Positions 1-8,627 of a stretch of DNA of 64,000 bases are shown here, in pieces. The notes beneath the pieces are model-generated. The model was not told where the DNA came from. It ran no database searches and worked only from the letters and a program-made list of their open reading frames with translations. Position 1 is the first letter of the stretch, and the number at the start of each line of letters is the position of its first letter. This stretch comes from an uncultured Bacteroidia bacterium. Its GTDB lineage: Bacteria; Bacteroidota; Bacteroidia; Bacteroidales; F082. The stretch lies in the NCBI GenBank assembly GCA_902802535.1, contig CADCML010000012.1, positions 1 to 64,000 of the forward strand, given 5' to 3'. Position numbers and translations under genes: made by a program.

Positions 1-2
1 TG

Positions 3-287
3 GCAGTGCGCAAGGTGTTTGGTGCCAGCACCAGAGAGGTGCAAGGGCATTACCTGAAAACCCGGCTGAGGATGTATATTTTGCCTGTCATTGCGGCAAC
101 GGCGTTGTCGGTCTATTTCTCGCTGCAATGGCTTCAAGGCTTTGCCTATCATGTGCCCGTTTCCCTTGTGCTGACGGTGGCTCTGTTGTCGTTCTTCGCG
201 GCTTTCCTGCTCCTTTCGCTGATTGTTTCGGGCGTGGTGCAGGTCATTTGCAGCAAGAGGATTACAGAAGTGTTGCAGAAAGGGTAA
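3..287 (+). CDS. ABC transporter permease, C-terminal end (FtsX/MacB-like), partial
   Basis: The reading frame is open at the left edge, so only the last 95 codons are present. The segment begins with a RKVFGAS motif, which in MacB/FtsX-type permeases lies in the cytoplasmic loop before the last two membrane helices. Two hydrophobic segments follow (about residues 28-46 and 52-84), then a short basic tail. This fits an inner-membrane permease of an efflux or lipoprotein-type ABC transporter. In Bacteroidetes such permeases often sit beside a sigma-54 response regulator and kinase like those at 1647-3832, so the system may be their target; that link is inference. Subfamily cannot be fixed from the tail alone. 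Confidence 0.8.
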   Translation, partial: AVRKVFGASTREVQGHYLKTRLRMYILPVIAATALSVYFSLQWLQGFAYHVPVSLVLTVALLSFFAAFLLLSLIVSGVVQVICSKRITEVLQKG

Positions 288-344
288 AAATGAAAAAATT
301 AGGTAAAAAATGATGGTTTTTGTGCACGGTATTCAAAAAATACC

Positions 345-352
345 TATTTTTG
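345..352 (+). promoter_or_regulatory. Promoter -7 box TATTTTTG of the first AAA ATPase gene
   Basis: The sequence matches the Bacteroidetes -7 consensus TAnnTTTG. Its last two bases overlap the first of three 33-bp-spaced repeats, so the repeats would lie in the transcribed leader. No clear -33 TTTG element is visible. Confidence 0.5.
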
Positions 353-434
353 CTTTCTATAAAAAGCAGAATTGAGTAAAAACTGCTTTATGTAAAAAGC
401 AAAAGTGATTCAAAAATGCTTTCTGTAAAAAGCA
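351..434. repeat. Three 18-bp imperfect palindromes with exact 33-bp period in an ATPase leader
   Basis: Copies lie at 351-368, 384-401 and 417-434. Each has the form TGCTTT-N6-AAAGCA, so each can fold as a 6-bp hairpin in RNA or act as a dyad operator in DNA. Starts are exactly 33 bp apart, close to three helical turns, while the 15-bp intervals between copies diverge. All reading frames through the block contain stops, so this is not a coding repeat. The last copy ends 17 bp before the ATG at 452. Another ATPase leader at 51162-51243 has the same period with a different word. Confidence 0.85.
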
Positions 435-451
435 AATTAAACTAAAGTGCT

Positions 452-1593
452 ATGGAACAGTTATTTGAGAAACAAGACGCCTTGCTCAACGCCACCAATA
501 TGGAGATTGTGAGAAACTTCATCAACCACGTCAATTGGGAGGCTCCTATGCTTTGCATCCGAGGACCGAGAGGCGTGGGCAAATCCACTTTGTTGAGGCA
601 ATACATCAGGCAACAATACGGTGTCGGCAGCGAGGAAGCACTGTATTGCTCCCTTGATTTCTCTTATTTCACCCAGCATACTATTTTAGAGGTCGCCGAG
701 AAGTTCTACAAACACGGAGGCAAGTTGCTGGTGCTTGACGAGGCGCACAAATACGAGAACTGGAGCCGCGAGGTGAAGGAAGTGGCCGATACCTATCCCA
801 ACTTTCAAATTATCTTGAGCGGCTCGTCGTTGCTGAAGTTGATTGACGGCGACGCCGACCTCTCGCGCCGCTGCCGTGGCTATTATATGCCTGGGCTTTC
901 GTTCAGGGAATATCTCCAATTTTATAAAGGTATCGTTCTGCCTTGCCATTCGTTGGAGGAGATACTGGCTAATGCCAAGGAAATTGCGGCTGAAGTGAAC
1001 AGCAAGTGCCGCCCGTTGCAGCATTTCCACGACTACCTGAAGTTCGGGTATTATCCTTTCTATCTGAAGAACCCCATCGATTATGCAATGTGAATCCGGG
1101 CAATTGCAGGAAGGTCAAGGCGCTGTTGAATGTGTTGGCGCAGCAGGTTCCTTTTGATGTGGACATCTCCAAGATGGCTTCGATGATTGAGTTGCAGCGT
1201 AACACTGTCATTGAATATTTGGGTCATTTGGACGATGCAAAACTTATCCATCTGCTCTACAGCGACCTCGTTTCCGTGAAGAAAATGCAGAAACCCGACA
1301 AGATTTATCTTGAAAACCCCAACCTCCTTTATGCTTTGGCAACCACTTCGGTGAAGGTTGGTACAGTGCGTGAATGCTTCGCAATCAATCAGTTGAGTTA
1401 TAGTCATACAGTGGAGTACGGCAAGCAGCAAGGCGATTTCAAGGTGGACGGGAAGTGGACATTTGAAGTCGGCGGCGAAGGCAAGACCTTTGATCAGATT
1501 GCCGATTTGCCCAATTCCTATGTGTTGGCTGATGACATTGAGTCGCCCCACGGTAACAAGTTGCCGCTTTGGATGGTCGGACTGTTATATTGA
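452..1593 (+). pseudogene. AAA_14/DUF4143-type ATPase, disrupted by internal deletion and frameshift
   Basis: The first part (452-1093) has a Walker A motif GPRGVGKST near residue 38, a Walker B-like LLVLDEAH and a sensor motif ILSGSS, the N-terminal AAA_14 ATPase domain. It ends with FGYYPFYLKNP, followed by a premature stop at 1091-1093. The second part continues in another frame from about 1085 to 1593 and carries the winged-helix segment and the C-terminal DUF4143-like nuclease-fold domain (KPDKIYLENPNLLYAL). The segment of roughly 25-30 residues that normally links these parts is missing, so a simple one-base error does not explain it. Members are common accessory proteins in Bacteroidales with no settled function. 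The gene sits between an ABC permease and its likely regulators. Confidence 0.8.
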
Positions 1594-1633
1594 TGATATT
1601 GCAAATTATGTTTTTTCGGTAATTTTTTTTCGG

Positions 1634-1641
1634 TAATTTTG
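1634..1641 (+). promoter_or_regulatory. Candidate -7 box TAATTTTG of the two-component operon
   Basis: The box fits TAnnTTTG but lies only six bases before the ATG at 1647, so a transcript from here would be nearly leaderless. It falls in the second copy of a short direct repeat (TTTTTTCGGTAATTTT, about 1610-1640). The real promoter could lie further upstream. Confidence 0.35.
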
Positions 1642-1646
1642 CCGTC

Positions 1647-2978
1647 ATGAGTAAACTCAAATCAAAAATACTAGTCGTCGATGACAACGCTGGCATCCGC
1701 TCGGCACTGAAGATTTTGCTGCCGATGCGCTTCGACGAGGTGGAACTCATCGCTTCGCCCAAGGTGCTGATGGAAACGATGCACAAGTTCAAGCCTGATG
1801 CAGTGCTTTTAGACATGAACTTCGACACTGACATTAACACGGGCAACGAAGGCCTTTTCTGGCTCTCTGAACTGAAGCGCGACTTTCCCTCGGTGGAGGT
1901 GGTGCTGTTCACGGCCTACGCCGACATCTCCCTCGCCGTGGAAGGCATGAAACGCGGCGCCTTCGACTTTGTCGTAAAGCCTTGGGACAATGCCAAACTG
2001 CTGGCCACCTTAGAAGAGGCCTGCAAAAAGCACAGAAAGAGCACTTTGCCTGAAATGGCAATCGTTTCACCCGCCATGCAATGGGGCGAGAGCGAGGCCA
2101 TGACCCGACTCCACCACGAGGTGGAAAAAGTAGCTCCAACCGATGCCACCGTCTTGATTACGGGCGAAAATGGAACGGGTAAAGATGTGCTGGCCAACGA
2201 GATACACCGATTGTCGCGTCGGGCGGGCAGACCTATGGTGAGCGTCGATACAGGTGCTATCACCGACACCTTGTTTGAAAGCGAAATGTTTGGCCATGTC
2301 AAGGGTGCTTTCACGGATGCCTACGCCGACCATATCGGGAAGTTCGAGCAGGCCAACGGCACTACGCTTTTTCTCGACGAAATTGGCAACTTGCCGCTGA
2401 ACCAACAGGCCAAACTGTTGCGTGTGCTGCAAAATCGAAGCATCACCAAGGTGGGCGACACCAAGTCGGTGCCCATCGACATCCGCCTCATTTGCGCCAC
2501 CAACCGCGACCTGAAAGCGATGGTCAAAGAGGGCAGTTTCCGTGAGGATTTGTATTACCGCATCAACATGATGCCTTTGCATTTGCCGCCTTTGCGCGAG
2601 CGTCCCGACGAAATCATCAGCCTCGCGGAACTATTTGTGAAGGAGTTCGCCGCCACCTATCCTCGCAAAGCGCAAAGCCTTTCCGACGAGGCCAAACAAC
2701 TCTTGTTGCGCTGTCGCTGGAGCGGCAACATCCGTGAGCTGCGGGGCTGCATCGAAAAGGCCGTCATCTATTCCGAGACGGAACAGATTCGCGTCGAAGA
2801 CTTGAAGATCGGCGAAACGGAACTGATGGACGAGAACATTGCATCGATGTCCGACTACGAAGAAAAGATGATTCGCGAGGCCTTGAAGAAATACAACGGC
2901 AACCTTACCCTCGTTTCCAAAGCCTTGAAAATGAGCCGCCCGACCTTGTATAACCGCTTGAAAAAGTACGGAATATGA
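1647..2978 (+). CDS. Sigma-54-dependent response regulator (NtrC family)
   Basis: This 443-residue protein has the full NtrC architecture. A receiver domain (about 7-125) has acidic-pocket residues D12/D13, a phospho-acceptor aspartate at about D56 and the conserved lysine at about K111. The central AAA+ domain has Walker A GENGTGKD (173-180), the sigma-54 contact loop as GAFTDA (220-225, a frequent variant of GAFTGA) and Walker B LFLDEIG. A Fis-type helix-turn-helix closes the protein (about 415-440). On phosphorylation it should remodel sigma-54 polymerase at distant promoters. Its stop codon overlaps the start of the kinase gene, so the two are co-translated. The target is probably the adjacent ABC transporter or another envelope function (inference). 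Confidence 0.93.
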   Translation: MSKLKSKILVVDDNAGIRSALKILLPMRFDEVELIASPKVLMETMHKFKPDAVLLDMNFDTDINTGNEGLFWLSELKRDFPSVEVVLFTAYADISLAVEGMKRGAFDFVVKPWDNAKLLATLEEACKKHRKSTLPEMAIVSPAMQWGESEAMTRLHHEVEKVAPTDATVLITGENGTGKDVLANEIHRLSRRAGRPMVSVDTGAITDTLFESEMFGHVKGAFTDAYADHIGKFEQANGTTLFLDEIGNLPLNQQAKLLRVLQNRSITKVGDTKSVPIDIRLICATNRDLKAMVKEGSFREDLYYRINMMPLHLPPLRERPDEIISLAELFVKEFAATYPRKAQSLSDEAKQLLLRCRWSGNIRELRGCIEKAVIYSETEQIRVEDLKIGETELMDENIASMSDYEEKMIREALKKYNGNLTLVSKALKMSRPTLYNRLKKYGI

Positions 2979-3832
2979 GCACGTGGCTTTGGATAGGGGT
3001 GGTTTTGGTGGCAGTCGTGGTGGCCGTTTTGCTGACGCGATTTTTGGTGCGTCGCAACGACACCAAAAAAGTGTCGTTCATGATGGATGCTTTGGAGGAC
3101 GGCGAACTGAACTTCCGTTTTCGCGACAATTCGGCATTGAACCGCGCCTTGAACCGCATCCGAGGCATCTTCGAGCGGCGCAATGCTGTCAATGAGGAAG
3201 CCTCGTGGAGCAAGCTTTTCCGCGTGATGACGCACGAAATCATGAACACCATCGCGCCCATCGCTTCATTGAGCGACGCGCTTTCGAAAGACGAAAACCT
3301 TGACGTGAAGGCAGGCTTGGAAACTATTTCCACTTCGTCGAAGGACTTGATTCGCTTCGTGGAGTCGTACCGCAGTTTCACGCAGGTGGCGCAGCCCCTC
3401 CGCAAGGCCGTGATGGTGGACGAGATGATGAACCATGTCATTCAACTCAACAAGGCCAAGGCCGCCGAACAGGGTGCCACCTTAACCTACAGCACCAAGA
3501 CCAACGACCTGCTCATTTTTGTTGACGAAGGTCAAATAATGTTAGTGTTCAACAACTTGATTAAGAACGCCATACAAGCCGGTGCCAACTCCATCCGCAT
3601 CACCGCCGACCTGAACGCTGACGACCAAACTGTCATCCGCGTGACGAACAACGGCAAGCCCATTCCGCTGCGGCAAATCGAGGAAATCTTCATCCCGTTC
3701 TATACCACCAAACCCAACGGCACGGGCATCGGACTGAGTCTTTCGCGCCAAATTATGATCAAGCACCACGGCGACCTCCGCCTCGAACAAAGTGATGATA
3801 AAATGACAATCTTTGCTTTGATATTTAAGTAA
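2975..3832 (+). CDS. Sensor histidine kinase paired with the NtrC-type regulator
   Basis: The 285-residue kinase has one N-terminal membrane helix (about 5-23) and almost no periplasmic part, so the signal is probably intramembrane or cytoplasmic. The phospho-acceptor histidine is about H87 in RVMTHEIMNTIAP, the N box is NNLIKNAI, and the ATP-lid G box is GTGIGLSLS. It starts at ATG 2975, four bases inside the regulator gene, which indicates translational coupling. This short kinase type with regulator-first order is common in Bacteroidetes. It should phosphorylate the regulator encoded at 1647-2978. Confidence 0.92.
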   Translation: MSTWLWIGVVLVAVVVAVLLTRFLVRRNDTKKVSFMMDALEDGELNFRFRDNSALNRALNRIRGIFERRNAVNEEASWSKLFRVMTHEIMNTIAPIASLSDALSKDENLDVKAGLETISTSSKDLIRFVESYRSFTQVAQPLRKAVMVDEMMNHVIQLNKAKAAEQGATLTYSTKTNDLLIFVDEGQIMLVFNNLIKNAIQAGANSIRITADLNADDQTVIRVTNNGKPIPLRQIEEIFIPFYTTKPNGTGIGLSLSRQIMIKHHGDLRLEQSDDKMTIFALIFK

Positions 3833-3845
3833 GTTGTAATTTTAT

Positions 3846-3868
3846 AATTATTTGATATACAAATAATT
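3846..3868. other. AT-rich 9-bp inverted repeat after the kinase gene
   Basis: AATTATTTG at 3846-3854 is matched by CAAATAATT at 3860-3868 around a 5-base loop. It is too AT-rich to be a strong terminator by itself but may add to the larger hairpin just downstream. Confidence 0.4.
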
Positions 3869-3885
3869 GATATTTTTTTCAATTT

Positions 3886-3934
3886 GGATAGCGGGCTAAA
3901 ACTGCATTTTTTTGATGCTTTTAGCCCGCTATCC
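3886..3934. terminator. Strong hairpin with T-rich tract, likely terminator of the two-component operon
   Basis: A perfect 16-bp inverted repeat (3886-3901 with 3919-3934, arms containing ATAGCGGGCTAAAA) encloses a smaller GCAT/ATGC stem. It is followed by a short T run at 3940-3945. It separates the kinase gene from the sialidase promoter. A regulatory role at the sialidase promoter is also possible because the -7 box begins 12 bp after the hairpin. Confidence 0.6.
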
Positions 3935-3946
3935 GAACATTTTTTC

Positions 3947-3954
3947 TACTTTTG
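3947..3954 (+). promoter_or_regulatory. Promoter -7 box TACTTTTG of the sialidase gene
   Basis: It fits TAnnTTTG, 23 bp before the ATG at 3978 and just after the large hairpin. No convincing -33 element is seen; the hairpin occupies that region. Confidence 0.5.
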
Positions 3955-3977
3955 AAATCCTAAAAAATGAATCGAAT

Positions 3978-5138
3978 ATGAAGCAAATTACCCTTTTCAT
4001 CATCCTTGCATTGAGCCTGATTTTGGCCTCCTGCGGCAACACAAACAAACCCAAACAACAATCGGAACCCGTTTCCGATACCATAATCACTCGCACGGTG
4101 CTCTATCGTCCTGGCGATTATGGCTCACGGAACTACCGCATTCCTGCTATCATCACAGCCAAGGACGGCTCGCTTGTGGTGGCCACCGACAAGCGGAAAC
4201 ACAACATCGACGACCTGCCGGAAGACATTGACATTCTGATTAATAGAAGCACCGACAGCGGTCGCACATGGAGCGAGCCTTACACCCTTGTCGAAGGTCA
4301 AGGGGTGGGGAAGGGCTTCGGTGATTGCGCTTTGGTGCACTCCCATGACGAAGGCGGTCTTTTGGCGGCTTTCGTGGGCGGAACCGGCTTTTGGCAGGGT
4401 CGGCCCGAAAACCCGCAACGCACCTATATCGCAAGAAGTTACGACAACGGCCAGACTTGGACACAACCCAAGGACATCACCGACGAACTTTATGGTGCGA
4501 AGTGCGAAAACGAGGTGAGTCGCACATGGTGGTCGGCCTTTTTCGCTTCGGGCAACGGCCTGATGACCTCTACAGGACGCATTATGTTCGTTCTCGCCGT
4601 GCGCGACACCGAGGCATGGGCGGCCTGCAACTATGTGGTTTACAGCGACGACAACGGCGAAACTTGGCACATTTCGGGTCGGGCTTCGCAACGTGGTGAT
4701 GAGGCCAAAGTCGTCGAACTCGCCGACGGTCGCATCCTGATGAGCATCCGTCACGAGGGCGAGCGTTGGTACAACATCTCCGAGGATGGCGGCCTCACTT
4801 GGCGACCCGAAACTTCCGCATGGACCGACCTCGTGGCCACCGCCTGCAATGGCGATATCATCCGCTATTCTTCTGTGAATGAGGGTGCTGAAAAGAATAA
4901 TCTGCTTCATTCCTTGCCTGGTCCAGAACGCCGTGAGAATGTGACAGTATATGTCAGCTACGACGAAGGCCAGACTTGGCCCGTGAGCAAGTGCATCGTG
5001 CCTTACGATGCCGCCTATTCGTCGCTCTGCATCCTGCCCGACCATAGCATCGGCTTATATGTGGAGGAATCCGATGGCGACACCTTAGGCTACTCGATGG
5101 TGTTCTACAACTTCGGTTTGGGGTGGTTAGAAAAATGA
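3978..5138 (+). CDS. nanH: Exo-alpha-sialidase lipoprotein (GH33)
   Basis: The enzyme should release terminal sialic acid from host glycans. The ATG at 3978 is preferred over an upstream in-frame start because it begins a clean lipoprotein signal ending LASC at about residue 18. The mature protein has the catalytic arginine motif as YRIP, then five Asp-box repeats of the S-x-D-x-G-x-T-W type (STDSGRTW, SYDNGQTW, SDDNGETW, SEDGGLTW, SYDEGQTW), which define the six-bladed sialidase propeller. At 386 residues it is about the bare catalytic domain without the extra N-terminal domain of larger Bacteroides sialidases. The product is probably anchored in the outer membrane. No nan transport or catabolism genes lie nearby. 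Confidence 0.93.
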   Translation: MKQITLFIILALSLILASCGNTNKPKQQSEPVSDTIITRTVLYRPGDYGSRNYRIPAIITAKDGSLVVATDKRKHNIDDLPEDIDILINRSTDSGRTWSEPYTLVEGQGVGKGFGDCALVHSHDEGGLLAAFVGGTGFWQGRPENPQRTYIARSYDNGQTWTQPKDITDELYGAKCENEVSRTWWSAFFASGNGLMTSTGRIMFVLAVRDTEAWAACNYVVYSDDNGETWHISGRASQRGDEAKVVELADGRILMSIRHEGERWYNISEDGGLTWRPETSAWTDLVATACNGDIIRYSSVNEGAEKNNLLHSLPGPERRENVTVYVSYDEGQTWPVSKCIVPYDAAYSSLCILPDHSIGLYVEESDGDTLGYSMVFYNFGLGWLEK

Positions 5139-5153
5139 ATCCATGATTTTAGT

Positions 5154-5184
5154 TTTGCCGATTGAGGAATATCCCGTACCTTTG
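5154..5184 (+). promoter_or_regulatory. Promoter with -33 TTTG and -7 TACCTTTG before the 5217 lipoprotein gene
   Basis: TTTG at 5154-5157 and TACCTTTG at 5177-5184 are separated by 19 bp, the spacing known for Bacteroidetes primary sigma factor promoters. The ATG follows 32 bp downstream. Confidence 0.65.
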
Positions 5185-5216
5185 CCGCATCATGTAATTC
5201 CTAAAACGTAAATAAA

Positions 5217-5846
5217 ATGAACAAATCAATGAAAATGTGGATGTTAGCCGCTATCCTTGTGTTTTGCGGCACGAGCATGACAAGCTGCGGAAACAAGACC
5301 GCCAAGCAAACCGAGAACAAAGCGCAAACCGAAACGCCAGCTCAACCTGAGGCCGAAGTAGCCGAAAAAGTGGTCGAAAAACCGACTTGCTTCACCGCCA
5401 TTGAAGACTATTTGGTGAACGAAATCGGCAAGGATTATAACCAAGGCGATGTGTGTGTGCCTTACGTTTACGTGGTCAGCACGGATGAAAGCAATCCGGA
5501 CGACATCCTGGTATGGGGCGATTTCTGGGTCTTCAATTATGAACAGTCGGGCGACACGCTGAAGACCGTTTCGGGCGGCAGCCATCCCGGCCTGATGCAC
5601 GTGAAAAAGACCGAAAATGGCTTTGAGGTGACAAGCTTCGATGCCGTGGCCGACGGTGCCGACAATTTGCCTACGGCCAAAAAGATTTTCGGCGAAAAGT
5701 TTGATGCTTTTCAAGAAATTAACAACGACCAAGTGAGACGCGAAGAAAAGAGGATGCAAATCACCGCCGATTATGTGAAGAAGCACAACCTGTCGGCCAA
5801 ATTGCTCCAAGACTTTGGTTGGCCCGCAGTGGAACTGCCGCAATGA
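5217..5846 (+). CDS. Lipoprotein of unknown function
   Basis: The 209-residue product begins with a lipoprotein signal (hydrophobic stretch, then MTSC at about residues 20-23). A low-complexity linker rich in Glu, Thr, Gln and Pro follows (about 25-55), then a compact globular domain of about 150 residues. I do not recognise the family with certainty; alternating strands around WGDFWVFNY and SGGSHPGLMHV suggest a small alpha+beta fold. Its stop overlaps the start of the alkyltransferase gene by ATGA, so the two form an operon although no functional link is obvious. Confidence 0.8.
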   Translation: MNKSMKMWMLAAILVFCGTSMTSCGNKTAKQTENKAQTETPAQPEAEVAEKVVEKPTCFTAIEDYLVNEIGKDYNQGDVCVPYVYVVSTDESNPDDILVWGDFWVFNYEQSGDTLKTVSGGSHPGLMHVKKTENGFEVTSFDAVADGADNLPTAKKIFGEKFDAFQEINNDQVRREEKRMQITADYVKKHNLSAKLLQDFGWPAVELPQ

Positions 5847-6334
5847 CCTGCTTCACTTCACATTACTATTCCCCATTGGGCGGTATGACGATGGCCTCTG
5901 ATGGCCAAGCCCTTACCGCCCTTTGGTTTGATGGGACGAGGCGGGAACATCATTTTGCGGACGTGACATCCGCAACGACAATGTTGCCCATTTTCAATGA
6001 AACCCGTCGTTGGTTAGACCTTTATTTCTCTGGTGAAAAGCCCGATTTCACTCCACAACTGGCACCGAAAGGAACCCCATTCCAGCAGCGGGTTTGGGAA
6101 ATCCTTCTCACCATACCTTACGGAAAAACAATGTCATACGGTGACGTTGCCCGACGCATTTCTCCAACCATGTCGGCACAAGCTATCGGGGGAGCAGTGG
6201 GGCGCAATCCCATCGGTATCATCATTCCCTGTCATCGTGTGATTGGAGCTGATGGCTCGCTGACGGGCTATGGCGGCGGTTTGGAACGGAAACGGTGGAT
6301 GTTGGAGTTGGAAGGATTGCGTTTATTCTCATAG
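5843..6334 (+). CDS. ogt: Methylated-DNA--protein-cysteine methyltransferase
   Basis: This suicide repair protein transfers alkyl groups from O6-alkylguanine or O4-alkylthymine in DNA to its own cysteine. The active site is the PCHRVIG motif in the C-terminal half, preceded by the helix-turn-helix region (PYGKTMSYGDVA) that inserts into the DNA minor groove. The start ATG at 5843 overlaps the stop of the lipoprotein gene and gives 163 residues, normal for the Ogt type without an AdaA domain. A longer in-frame start at 5819 lies inside the preceding gene and is unlikely. Confidence 0.92.
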   Translation: MTCFTSHYYSPLGGMTMASDGQALTALWFDGTRREHHFADVTSATTMLPIFNETRRWLDLYFSGEKPDFTPQLAPKGTPFQQRVWEILLTIPYGKTMSYGDVARRISPTMSAQAIGGAVGRNPIGIIIPCHRVIGADGSLTGYGGGLERKRWMLELEGLRLFS

Positions 6335-6363
6335 TTCTGCGATTTCTGCGTGAGAATATTCCC

Positions 6364-6371
6364 TACCTTTG
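6364..6371 (+). promoter_or_regulatory. Promoter -7 box TACCTTTG of the methyltransferase gene
   Basis: It fits TAnnTTTG and lies 15 bp before the ATG at 6387. No clear -33 element. A TTG at 6369 overlaps the box and is therefore not taken as the start codon. Confidence 0.5.
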
Positions 6372-6386
6372 CCGAAAATTTCAACC

Positions 6387-7556
6387 ATGTCCGAAACCCT
6401 TGAAAAATTCCTAAACCGAGTGGCCGAGTCCGCCGAGCAAAGTACCTTGGTGAAAATGACGCTGAGCAAACCTGCGCAGAAGCACGATGACTTGCGAAAC
6501 ATCTATGTGAAGCCCGTATTAATAAAGGAGAAGCGACTTTTCGCCTTCACTTACCATTACGAGCGCCGCGACGAGGTGAAAAACTACGATGCTGCGCAAA
6601 TGCTTGACATTCTACAAGCAATGCTGCCCGAACGTTTCCTCAATGCCGTGCTTTTCACCGTGAGCGAGGATGTCACTTTGTTGGTTTCCAGCAAGGGCAA
6701 AGCCACGATTCAGACGAAAAAAGTGCAGGAATGTCGCGAGCAGAACCTTGATCACGACAAGCAGAAAAACCGCCTCATCAATCCGGCCAATCCGTGGTGG
6801 TATCAATTGGGCTTGACCACCCGCGAGGGCAAGATTACCGCTGACATGCAGCACAAGTTCAAGCAGATTTACAAGTACGCTGAAATCGTGGAAAGCCTTA
6901 TCAAGCCGATGAAATTCGACGGCACCGTCCACATCGCCGACATGGGGGCAGGGAAGGGGTATCTCACTTTCGCACTATATGAACTGTTGACCCAACGGCT
7001 GAACCTTGATGTGGACATCAAAGGTGTGGAAATCCGCTCTGATTTGGTGCTGAAAATCAATGAAATAATCAATTCCAACCATTTGAAAGGTTTGGAGTTT
7101 GTGGAGAGCAGCATTGAAGCTTATCATCCTGAGAAATTGGACGTTTTGATTGCCCTTCACGCTTGCAACACAGCCACTGACGACGCCATCGCTTCAGGCA
7201 TTAAGGCGGGTGCGAAACTCATCGTTTGTGCCCCGTGTTGCCACAAGCAAATCCGGCAAGAAATGGAGCGTTCGGGTAAAGTGAACGCTATCATCCAATA
7301 CGGAATTTTCCTTGAACGCCAGGCGGTTATGATTACCGATACCATCCGCGCCCTGATTTTGGAATATTTCGGCTACAAAACCCAAGTGATGGAGTTCATC
7401 GAAATGGAGCACACGCCGAAGAATGTGTTGCTCGTTGGACAGAAAACCTCGAAAAAACCCGACAAAGCGAAAATCTTACAGCAAATCAATGAGTTGAAGG
7501 CGCAGTATGGCATCAAGAAACACTACCTTGAGACGATTTTGGACTTTAATTGCTAA
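6387..7556 (+). CDS. SAM-dependent methyltransferase, METTL25/Methyltransf_32-like
   Basis: The protein has 389 residues. A Rossmann methyltransferase core lies in the second half, with the SAM-binding motif I as VHIADMGAGKGYLTFALY (about 180-197), an acidic motif II (VEIRSD) and the family-typical ALHACNTATDDAI...CAPCCHK block, where the clustered cysteines and histidine are conserved in METTL25/RRNAD-like enzymes. The first ~170 residues form an extra domain of unknown fold. Eukaryotic relatives act on RNA or ribosomal targets; the bacterial substrate is unknown to me. Single-gene transcription unit with its own promoter. Confidence 0.8.
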   Translation: MSETLEKFLNRVAESAEQSTLVKMTLSKPAQKHDDLRNIYVKPVLIKEKRLFAFTYHYERRDEVKNYDAAQMLDILQAMLPERFLNAVLFTVSEDVTLLVSSKGKATIQTKKVQECREQNLDHDKQKNRLINPANPWWYQLGLTTREGKITADMQHKFKQIYKYAEIVESLIKPMKFDGTVHIADMGAGKGYLTFALYELLTQRLNLDVDIKGVEIRSDLVLKINEIINSNHLKGLEFVESSIEAYHPEKLDVLIALHACNTATDDAIASGIKAGAKLIVCAPCCHKQIRQEMERSGKVNAIIQYGIFLERQAVMITDTIRALILEYFGYKTQVMEFIEMEHTPKNVLLVGQKTSKKPDKAKILQQINELKAQYGIKKHYLETILDFNC

Positions 7557-7650
7557 ATTTCGGAGAAAAACCGCTGAACATTCAAATATTTTTCGTAATT
7601 TCGTGGACTTTTCAGAAAAGAAAGAATCTATCAACTAAAATAATAGAATT

Positions 7651-8602
7651 ATGCAAAACATCGATTGGGCAAACTTAACATTTGGTTATTATCCAACGAA
7701 TTACAATGTCCGCTGCTATTTCCGCAACGGCAAATGGGGCGAATTGGAAGTCAGCTCCGACACTTCAATCAACATCCACATGGCTGCCACCTGCCTGCAC
7801 TATGGTCAGGAAGCCTTCGAAGGCATGAAGGCCTTCCGTGGCAAGGACGGCAAAGTGCGCGTGTTCCGCTGGGACGAGAACTGCAAGCGTTTGCAGCGTT
7901 CGGCTCAGGGCATCATGATGGCCGAGGTTCCCGATGAGAAGTTCTGGGAAGCCGTCGAGAAGGTCATCCGTCTCAATGCCGACTTCATTCCGCCATACGA
8001 GACGGGCGCATCGCTCTATCTCCGTCCGCTGCTCATTGGCACGGGCGCTCGTGTAGGTGTGAAACCCGCTGACGAATATCTGTTCATGATCTTCGTGACC
8101 CCCGTCGGTCCTTACTTCAAGGGCGGTTTCATGGCCAATCCCTACGTTATCACGCGCAAGTACGACCGTGCTGCCCCGCTGGGTACCGGTACTTATAAGG
8201 TCGGTGGCAACTATGCTGCTTCGTTGCGTCCGCACGTCGAGGCATGCCACGGTGGCGAGTACGCCTGTGAGTTCTATCTCGATGCCAAGGAGAAAAAGTA
8301 TATCGACGAGGCTGGCGCTGCCAACTTCTTCGGTATCAAGAACGACACCTACATCACGCCTCAAAGCACGTCCTATCGCTGAAGAAGAGCTGACCACCTT
8401 CGAAGAAGCTGGCGCATGTGGCACCGCTGCCGTCATCAGCCCCATCTCGCGTATCGACGACCCCGAAAACGGCAAGTCGTACACCTTTGGCGACGGTAAG
8501 CCGGGTCCTTGGAGCTTGAAGCTTTACAACAAACTTCGTGGCATCCAGTACGGCACCGAGCCCGACGAATTTGGTTGGACGACCGTCATCGAAGGCCTCT
8601 AA
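7651..8602 (+). pseudogene. ilvE: Branched-chain amino acid aminotransferase, internal deletion plus frameshift
   Basis: IlvE performs the last, reversible step of Val, Leu and Ile synthesis with PLP. The first 243 codons match the family and include the PLP lysine in GTGTYKVGGNYA. The frame ends early after NDTYITPQSTS at a TGA (8380-8382). The rest of the enzyme follows in another frame from RPIAEEELTTFEEAGACGTAAV to the stop at 8602. Normal homologues are about 340 residues; here the sum is about 316, so roughly 23 residues between STS and RPIAEEEL are missing. A single-base error or programmed frameshift would not remove residues. As a key biosynthetic gene with intact flanks, an assembly error is as likely as true inactivation. 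Confidence 0.85.
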
Positions 8603-8627
8603 TCAAGTGGCTTTTGAAAAAAGTTTG

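Noticed and set aside
351-434. Possible short CRISPR array
   Set aside because: Only three 18-bp units, intervals of 15 bp, no cas genes nearby, and placement in a leader.
2305-2322. GAFTDA instead of GAFTGA as an unusual sigma-54 contact loop
   Set aside because: This variant is common in NtrC-family proteins and is not remarkable.
4125-5045. 306-codon minus-strand frame opposite the sialidase
   Set aside because: Shadow of the sialidase; no promoter or domain.
7651-8602. Programmed frameshift in ilvE
   Set aside because: About 23 conserved residues are missing, which a frameshift cannot explain.
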